From Rhodospirillales bacterium (GTDB lineage: Bacteria > Pseudomonadota > Alphaproteobacteria > Rhodospirillales > 2-02-FULL-58-16): 10,777 nucleotides of DNA. The notes beneath the pieces are model-generated. The model did not search any database and was not told where the DNA came from. It saw nothing but the letters and a program-made list of their open reading frames with translations. The translations under genes were made by a program, and so were the position numbers. This document shows, one piece after another, positions 7,039 through 10,777 of the stretch; the stretch's first letter is position 1; every line of letters starts with the position of its first letter. Location: positions 1 to 10,777 of the forward strand of contig JAJFIG010000337.1 of the NCBI GenBank assembly GCA_021775195.1, read 5' to 3'.

Positions 7039-7067
7039 TTGATCCCGATTCGCAATTGATCTTTAAA
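7039..7067 (+). promoter_or_regulatory. Possible sigma-70-type promoter in the folB-uvrC gap
   Basis: TTGATC (7039-7044) and TTTAAA (7062-7067) are 17 bases apart, each matching 4 of 6 bases of the -35 and -10 consensus. It would give uvrC a leader of about 250 bases. It lies in a 441-base gene-free stretch (6886-7326) whose other contents are listed separately. Weak evidence; other AT-rich hexamers nearby are also possible. Confidence 0.25.
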
Positions 7068-7080
7068 CCCTTCCGGGGAT

Positions 7081-7143
7081 GCCGTCATATATTTATTTGT
7101 TTAAAATCAATATGTTACAAGATTGCCTATTTTTTGTGCAAAA
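7081..7143. other. AT-rich core with DNA-unwinding-element character
   Basis: Positions 7081-7140 hold only 16 G/C of 60 (27%), and 7087-7117 only 3 of 31, in an otherwise GC-rich chromosome. It includes runs such as ATATATTTATTTG, TTTAAAATC and TTTTTT. At its right end TGTGCAAAA (7135-7143) is, on the - strand, TTTTGCACA, one mismatch from the DnaA consensus TTATNCACA. Low helix stability is seen; an unwinding role is inferred from its neighbours, an IHF site and DnaA boxes. Confidence 0.45.
7105..7117 (+). promoter_or_regulatory. IHF binding site (perfect consensus match)
   Basis: AATCAATATGTTA matches the IHF consensus WATCAANNNNTTR at every defined position and lies inside the AT-rich core, the usual context for IHF bending sites. 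A perfect match to such a short degenerate motif can arise by chance in AT-rich DNA, so binding is likely but not proven. Confidence 0.5.
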
Positions 7144-7201
7144 CGAAGGAATCTACGGTGGGGTTGACGCGAATCTCGGAGGCCGGGGTTTTTCAACACA
7201 C

Positions 7202-7223
7202 TTATCCACATGAATCGTGGATA
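7202..7223. promoter_or_regulatory. DnaA box with inverted partner
   Basis: TTATCCACA (7202-7210) is a perfect high-affinity DnaA box. The opposite strand of 7216-7224 reads CTATCCACG, a two-mismatch box. Together TATCCAC (7203-7209) and GTGGATA (7217-7223) form a perfect 7-base inverted repeat with a 7-base spacer. Further DnaA-like 9-mers lie at 7005-7013 (TTGTGCACA, one mismatch), 7135-7143 (- strand, one mismatch) and 7192-7200 (TTCAACACA, two mismatches). The motif is seen; origin or regulatory function is inference. Confidence 0.55.
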
Positions 7224-7224
7224 G

Positions 7225-7242
7225 GTGTCACGGGGATGACAC
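7225..7242. promoter_or_regulatory. Operator-like palindrome upstream of uvrC
   Basis: GTGTCA (7225-7230) and TGACAC (7237-7242) are perfect inverted arms around a CGGGGA spacer, right after the DnaA-box pair and 84 bases before the uvrC start. The arm length and spacing suit a dimeric repressor. No regulator can be named. Confidence 0.3.
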
Positions 7243-7326
7243 GGGCACCGGAACCAGTTTTCCCGAACCCGCCACCGGGCGTAATTGGGCATTGACGGGA
7301 AAGGGCCTTTTGGCCAAATAGCGGTT

Positions 7327-9276
7327 ATGAGCAGGGAACGAGAGGCGGACACGAACTCCCGGTCCGGCGTTGCACCGGACGTCGCAGCCACCGGTGTCGG
7401 GGTGATCGAGGCGCAACTGAAGACGTTGCCGGCAAGCCCCGGCGTTTACCGCATGGTCAACGCCCAGGGCGCCGTCCTTTATGTCGGCAAGGCGAAAAGC
7501 CTGAAAAAACGGGTGGCCAGCTACACCAACCTGAAACGCCAGTCGAACCGCCTGCGGCGCATGGTCGGCGAGACGGCGACCATGGAGTTCGTCACCACCC
7601 ATACCGAGGCCGAAGCCCTGTTACTGGAAGCCAACCTGATCAAGCGCTACGGGCCGCGCTACAACATCCTGCTGCGCGACGACAAATCCTTTCCGTCGAT
7701 CCTGGTTACCGGCGACCACCCCTTCGCGCAGATCTTCAAACATCGTGGCGCGCGCAACCGAAAGGGCGACTACTTCGGCCCCTTCGCCTCGGTTTGGGCA
7801 GTGAACGAGACGCTGACGGTGCTGCAGCGGGCCTTCCTTCTCAGGTCCTGTTCGGACGCGGTTTTCGCCAACCGCACGCGGCCCTGTCTGCTCTATCAGA
7901 TCAAGCGCTGCTCGGCGCCGTGTGCCGGGCGCATCGTCGAGGCCGACTACGGCGCCCTGGTGAACCAGGCCCGTGCCTTCCTGGCCGGCGGCAGCCGCAG
8001 GATCCAGAAGGCCCTGGCAGGGCAGATGCAGGTGGCCAGCGACGCCCTCGCCTTCGAGCAGGCGGCCCAGTACCGGGACCGCATCCGCGCCCTGACCCGG
8101 ATCCAGGCTCGCCAGGACATCAACCCCGGCAACATCGATGACGCCGACGTGATCGCCGCCCATCAGGCGGGCGGACAGACCTGCATCCAGGTCTTCTTCT
8201 TCCGCGGCGGCAGCAACTACGGCAACCGCGCCTACTATCCCAGCCACGCCCGCGACGACGGGGTGGCGAAGGTGCTGGAGGCCTTCATCGGCCAGTTCTA
8301 CGACAACAAACCGGTCCCGCGCCTGGTGCTGGTCAGTCACCGCCTGGAGAACCAGGCCCTGATCGCCGAGGCCCTGGGGGTGCGCGCCGGGCGCCGGGTG
8401 CAACTGTCGGCGCCGGTGCGTGGCGACCGGCGCAAGTTGGTGGCCCACGCCCTGGCCAATGCCCGCGAGGCCCTGAGCCGGCGGGTCGCGCAGAGCGCCT
8501 CCCAGCGCCGCCTGCTCGAGGGGCTGGCCGGGATCCTGGATCTGGAGGCTCCGCCCGAGCGCATCGAGGTCTACGATAACAGCCACGTTTCGGGGACCAA
8601 GGCGGTGGGCGCGATGATCGTCGCCGGCCCCGACGGACTGGTGAAGAACGCCTACCGCAAGTTCACCATCCGCTCCGCGACCGCCCGGCCGGGCCTCGGC
8701 GACGCCCAGCAGGCGGGGCTCGACGGCGAGGCCTCGGCCGGCGACGACTACGCGATGATGCGCGAGGTTTTGACCCGGCGCTTCTCGCGGGCCCTGAAGG
8801 AGGACCCGGACCGCACCCGGGGCCAATGGCCGGATCTGGTGCTGGTGGACGGCGGGGCCGGGCAACTGGGGGTGGCCCGGGACGTGTTCCAGGAACTGGG
8901 CATCGACGACGTCGCCATCGCTGCCGTCGCCAAGGGGCCGGACCGCAACGCCGGGCGCGAGCGCATCTTCCGGCCGGATTGCACGCCGATGTCGCTTGAA
9001 TCCAGCGACCCGGTCCTCTACTTCATCCAGCGTCTGCGCGACGAGGCCCACCGCTTCGCCATCGGTGCTCACCGGGCGAAACGGAGCAAGGCCCTGGGCC
9101 AGTCGACCCTGGACGACATCCCGGGCATCGGCGCCAAACGCAAGAAGGCACTGCTGCACCACTTCGGCGCGGCGTCCGCGGTGGCACAGGCGGGGCGGGC
9201 CGACCTGGAGGCGGTCGAGGGCATTAACAAGGCCACGGCCAATAAAATCTATGACTGGTTTCACACCGAAGGCTAG
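7327..9276 (+). CDS. uvrC: Excinuclease ABC subunit C (UvrC)
   Basis: This 649-residue dual-incision nuclease of nucleotide excision repair acts with UvrA and UvrB. The GIY-YIG domain (3' incision) is at about 36-115, with GVY (39-41), YVG (52-54) and E101 of LLLEANLIK. Cysteines C175, C187, C195 and C199 have spacings 12-8-4, identical to the 4Fe-4S ligands of E. coli UvrC. The UVR (UvrB-binding) motif is at about 223-258. The RNase H-like 5'-incision domain is at about 408-580, with D417 (VYDNSH), D508 (LVDGG) and H575 (DEAHRF). Tandem HhH motifs at about 596-645 ([26 protein letters not shown]) bind DNA. ATG 7327 is preferred; a TTG at 7285 would add 14 untypical residues. The Shine-Dalgarno is poor, and a TTTGGCCAAA palindrome lies at 7309-7318. 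It stands alone behind a long regulatory-looking gap, with no recognised LexA box. Confidence 0.96.
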   Translation: MSREREADTNSRSGVAPDVAATGVGVIEAQLKTLPASPGVYRMVNAQGAVLYVGKAKSLKKRVASYTNLKRQSNRLRRMVGETATMEFVTTHTEAEALLLEANLIKRYGPRYNILLRDDKSFPSILVTGDHPFAQIFKHRGARNRKGDYFGPFASVWAVNETLTVLQRAFLLRSCSDAVFANRTRPCLLYQIKRCSAPCAGRIVEADYGALVNQARAFLAGGSRRIQKALAGQMQVASDALAFEQAAQYRDRIRALTRIQARQDINPGNIDDADVIAAHQAGGQTCIQVFFFRGGSNYGNRAYYPSHARDDGVAKVLEAFIGQFYDNKPVPRLVLVSHRLENQALIAEALGVRAGRRVQLSAPVRGDRRKLVAHALANAREALSRRVAQSASQRRLLEGLAGILDLEAPPERIEVYDNSHVSGTKAVGAMIVAGPDGLVKNAYRKFTIRSATARPGLGDAQQAGLDGEASAGDDYAMMREVLTRRFSRALKEDPDRTRGQWPDLVLVDGGAGQLGVARDVFQELGIDDVAIAAVAKGPDRNAGRERIFRPDCTPMSLESSDPVLYFIQRLRDEAHRFAIGAHRAKRSKALGQSTLDDIPGIGAKRKKALLHHFGAASAVAQAGRADLEAVEGINKATANKIYDWFHTEG

Positions 9277-9307
9277 CCCGCATTTTTCACCACCCCCATG
9301 GCCTGCG

Positions 9308-9402
9308 CGGCGCTGTCCCGCCGACAGGGCAGGAAAGCCGCGCGGCGCGATGCAGGGCATCGGGCAAGCGGCTTGACGCATCCTGTCGGCGGGAAAGCGC
9401 CG
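9308..9402. repeat. Arm I of the palindromic element: 21-base near-perfect hairpin with nested stems
   Basis: Bases 9308-9328 are complementary to 9382-9402 at 20 of 21 positions (only 9315/9395, G-A, fails). Inside, AAGCCGC (9335-9341) pairs with GCGGCTT (9368-9374). At the tip CGATGC (9348-9353) pairs with GCATCG (9357-9362) around an AGG loop. The stack of three coaxial stems starts directly where the outer arm ends. Confidence 0.7.
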
Positions 9403-9410
9403 CCCTCCGG

Positions 9411-9509
9411 GTCGCGCCCAGGCGACCGTCCGCGGCGTCGCGGACCTCAACCGTAGCTTCGGCTACGCTTTTCGGCCCGCTCCTGACGGGGCGGACGCCT
9501 GGACGCGAC
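9411..9509. repeat. Arm II of the palindromic element: long interrupted hairpin with cUUCGg tetraloop
   Basis: GTCGCG (9411-9416) pairs with CGCGAC (9504-9509). CCAGGC (9418-9423) then pairs with GCCTGG (9497-9502), and after a 4-base bulge (9424-9427) GTCCGC (9428-9433) pairs with GCGGAC (9491-9496). At the tip CGTAGC (9452-9457) and GCTACG (9462-9467) close a TTCG loop. This gives the exceptionally stable cUUCGg tetraloop, a hallmark of selected RNA hairpins. Base 9509 is shared with the outer arm. Confidence 0.65.
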
Positions 9510-9540
9510 GCAGGCCGTGGCGGTGGTGAGAAATACGGGT

Positions 9541-9574
9541 TAGAATGCCGGGCGTTGGTTATCGGTCGTAACCA
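9541..9574 (+). promoter_or_regulatory. Possible -10 box and small dyad before pgsA
   Basis: TAGAAT (9541-9546) matches the sigma-70 -10 consensus at 5 of 6 bases, at the right edge of the palindromic element. No -35 is visible 16-18 bases upstream. TGGTTA (9556-9561) and TAACCA (9569-9574) form a 6-base inverted repeat with a 7-base spacer, ending 12 bases before the pgsA ATG, where no Shine-Dalgarno is visible. It may be an operator or leader hairpin; evidence is weak. Confidence 0.25.
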
Positions 9575-9586
9575 CTGAATTTCAAT

Positions 9587-10207
9587 ATGATAAGCAGTCT
9601 GCCCAACATCCTGACGCTTTCACGCATCGTCGCCATTCCGGTGATCGTGGGGTTTCTGTTCCTGGACCCGCCGCTGGGCAACTGGTTGGCGTTCGGCACC
9701 TATACCTACGCCTGCATTACCGATTTCCTGGACGGATACCTGGCCCGGGTGTGGGAGCAGCAGTCGTCCCTGGGCCGGTTCCTCGATCCCATTGCCGACA
9801 AGCTGCTGGTGGCCGCGGTCCTGCTGATGGTGGTGTGGACGGGCGCTGTTGGCGGTATCTCGATCCTGGCGGCGGCGGTCATCCTGTGCCGGGAAATCCT
9901 GGTCTCGGGCCTGCGCGAGTTCTTGGCCCAGGTGCGGGTGAGCGTCCCGGTCAGCCAACTGGCGAAGTGGAAGACCACCCTGCAGATGCTGGCCATGGGG
10001 TTCCTGATCGTCGACCAGGCGGGACCCGATTTCGGACCCCTGAGCACAACCGATATCGGCATTCTGGGCCTGTGGGCGGCGGCGGTCCTGACCCTGATTA
10101 CCGGTTACGACTACCTGCGTTCCAGCCTCCGGCACATCGCCGACGAGGACGCGGTCGAGGCAGGGAAGACGGCGAAGACCGGCAAGTCGGCGGGCGACGC
10201 CAGTTGA
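9587..10207 (+). CDS. pgsA: CDP-diacylglycerol-glycerol-3-phosphate 3-phosphatidyltransferase
   Basis: This 206-residue inner-membrane enzyme makes phosphatidylglycerophosphate, the committed precursor of phosphatidylglycerol and cardiolipin. It starts SLPNILTLSRIVAIPVIVGF, the classical PgsA N-terminus. The CDP-alcohol phosphotransferase signature DGX2ARX8GX3DX3D is complete at residues 49-71 (D49, G50, A53, R54, G63, D67, D71), with D46 just before. CREILVSGLREF (101-112) and QLAKWKTTLQM (124-134) are further PgsA-specific segments. About five to six membrane helices are expected. A Lys/Ala/Gly-rich tail follows YDYLRSSLRHI (175-184). uvrC-pgsA order is common in Proteobacteria; here the pair is separated by the palindromic element. 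The ATG lacks a visible Shine-Dalgarno. Confidence 0.95.
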   Translation: MISSLPNILTLSRIVAIPVIVGFLFLDPPLGNWLAFGTYTYACITDFLDGYLARVWEQQSSLGRFLDPIADKLLVAAVLLMVVWTGAVGGISILAAAVILCREILVSGLREFLAQVRVSVPVSQLAKWKTTLQMLAMGFLIVDQAGPDFGPLSTTDIGILGLWAAAVLTLITGYDYLRSSLRHIADEDAVEAGKTAKTGKSAGDAS

Positions 10208-10268
10208 ATTTCATAACCGCCCGACTAACTTCTGAGAACAGTCACCCATGACAGCGGAAGAACCAGGA

Positions 10269-10777
10269 ATGAAAGTATTCGGCCTCGTCGGATGGAGCGG
10301 CAGTGGCAAGACGACCCTCATGGTCCAGTTGTTGCCGGAGCTGATCGGGCGCGGCTTCACGGTGTCGACGGTGAAGCACACCCATCACAACTTCGACATC
10401 GACAAGAAGGGCAAGGATTCATACGAGCACCGCGTTGCCGGTGCCGCCGAGGTGCTGCTGGCGTCGTCGAAGCGCTGGGCCCTTCTGCACGAGGTGCGGG
10501 ACACCCCGGAACCGGACATGGACACACTGATCGCCCACATGACACCGGTCGACCTGGTGCTGGTCGAGGGCTTCAAGAAATACTCCCATGCCAAGCTGGA
10601 GGTCTTCCGCCCCTCGGTGGGGCAGGCGCCGCTGTGGCCCGACGACCCGACGGTGGTCGCCCTGGCCACCGACGAAGCCATGACCGACGTGCGGGTTCCG
10701 GTGCTCGACCTCAACCACGTCGCCGCCGGAGCCGACTTCAGCATCGAACACTGCGGCCTGCGGGAAATGGTGAACAA
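10269..10777 (+). CDS. mobB: Molybdopterin-guanine dinucleotide biosynthesis protein B (partial, 3' end outside window)
   Basis: 169 codons are present and the frame is open to the window edge. MobB is a GTP-binding P-loop protein that assists MobA in attaching GMP to molybdopterin for Mo enzymes. The Walker A motif is GWSGSGKTT at residues 8-16. The diagnostic KHTHHNFDIDKKGKDS follows at 36-51, then RVAGAAEVLLASSKRWALLHE (55-75) and VLVEGFKK (97-104). Start choice: ATG 10269 gives the family-typical MKVFGLVGWSGSGK and has GGAAG 8 bases upstream. An in-frame ATG at 10248 would add MTAEEPG. The 61-base gap after pgsA shows no promoter or terminator. Other molybdenum cofactor genes may follow outside the window. 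Confidence 0.93.
   Translation, partial: MKVFGLVGWSGSGKTTLMVQLLPELIGRGFTVSTVKHTHHNFDIDKKGKDSYEHRVAGAAEVLLASSKRWALLHEVRDTPEPDMDTLIAHMTPVDLVLVEGFKKYSHAKLEVFRPSVGQAPLWPDDPTVVALATDEAMTDVRVPVLDLNHVAAGADFSIEHCGLREMVN

Larger units (their letters stand above)
9273..9543. repeat. Large palindromic intergenic element with 31-base terminal inverted arms (three-way-junction fold)
   Basis: The left arm (9277-9307) begins at the first base after the uvrC stop. It pairs with 9509-9539 at 27 of 31 Watson-Crick positions plus two G-T pairs; the exceptions are 9281/9535 (C-A) and 9295/9521 (C-C). The pairing extends four bases outward (CTAG at 9273-9276 with TTAG at 9540-9543), so it includes the uvrC stop codon. 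The arms enclose two further long hairpins (9308-9402 and 9411-9509), making a three-way junction in RNA or a cruciform in DNA. No frame inside looks coding and no transposase is present. It could be a palindromic repeat or MITE-like element, a REP/RIME-style mosaic, or a structured RNA. Neither outer edge has the T-tract of an intrinsic terminator. I do not recognise the family. Confidence 0.75.

Noticed and set aside
7129..7135. T-run as an intrinsic terminator in the folB-uvrC gap
   Set aside because: No GC-rich hairpin precedes it; it belongs to the AT-rich core.
7251..7268. GAAC repeat upstream of uvrC resembling the alphaproteobacterial LexA (SOS) box
   Set aside because: The two GAAC units (7251-7254 and 7265-7268) are separated by 10 bases, not the 7 required by the GTTC-N7-GTTC type site.
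6768..7295. 175-residue + strand open frame crossing the folB-uvrC gap
   Set aside because: Its first part is folB in another frame and its second part is the AT-rich regulatory region. It has no ribosome site, no domain and unnatural composition.
7285..7326. Upstream TTG start that would lengthen UvrC by 14 residues
   Set aside because: The added residues are not UvrC-like, TTG is a weak start, and an ATG at 7327 already precedes the conserved N-terminus.
9282..9288. ATTTTTC after the uvrC stop as a terminator U-tract
   Set aside because: The preceding GGCTAGCC palindrome cannot form a hairpin with a reasonable loop, and the T-run is part of the long left arm of the palindromic element.
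7621..9450. 609-residue open frame on the - strand
   Set aside because: It is the antisense of uvrC, kept open by GC-rich third-position bias. It has Pro/Gly/Arg/His-rich composition and no recognisable domain. It also runs through the palindromic element.
9277..9539. Insertion sequence with transposase
   Set aside because: The terminal inverted arms suggest a mobile element, but 263 bases cannot hold a transposase, and no clear target duplication beyond a possible TAG is visible. It is reported as a palindromic element instead.

Overview
The window is a GC-rich piece of chromosome, all genes on the + strand, with the gene content and order of an alphaproteobacterium. The order gpmI-envC-ctpA-deacetylase-rppH, followed later by folB, uvrC and pgsA, fits the Rhodospirillales, although the species cannot be named from this sequence. 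There are no transposases, phage genes, CRISPR arrays, rRNAs or tRNAs. The genes are housekeeping genes; the unusual material lies between them.

Layout. Positions 1-4540 form a compact cell-envelope operon. It holds the 3' end of phosphoglycerate mutase gpmI, a catalytically degenerate LytM activator (EnvC), an S41 carboxy-terminal processing protease (CtpA), a membrane-anchored divergent polysaccharide deacetylase and the RNA pyrophosphohydrolase RppH. Two junctions are 4-base ATGA overlaps (envC/ctpA and deacetylase/rppH). After a 102-base gap with a perfect 8-bp stem-loop comes a Na+/Ca2+ exchanger family protein (4643-5620). A pteridine-reductase-like SDR (5661-6437) and dihydroneopterin aldolase FolB (6469-6885) form a pterin/folate pair, apparently bridged by a 12-codon mini-ORF with ATGA overlaps at both ends.

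The folB-uvrC gap (6886-7326) is the first notable non-coding region. It holds a strongly AT-rich core, a perfect match to the IHF consensus, a perfect DnaA box with an inverted partner, several weaker DnaA-like 9-mers, four GANTC sites and a further operator-like palindrome. It looks like a replication-origin or DnaA/IHF regulatory module, but that function is inferred only. UvrC (7327-9276) follows, with its nuclease residues, 4Fe-4S cysteine pattern and HhH motifs intact.

The uvrC-pgsA gap (9277-9586) is the most striking structure. Its first 263 bases begin directly after the uvrC stop codon and end in 31-base arms that pair at 29 of 31 positions. These arms enclose two further long hairpins, one of 20/21 matched pairs and one ending in a cUUCGg tetraloop. 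The whole can fold as a three-way junction in RNA or a cruciform in DNA. It could be a palindromic intergenic repeat or MITE-like element, or a structured RNA. PgsA (9587-10207) and the start of molybdenum cofactor gene mobB (10269 to the window end) complete the window.
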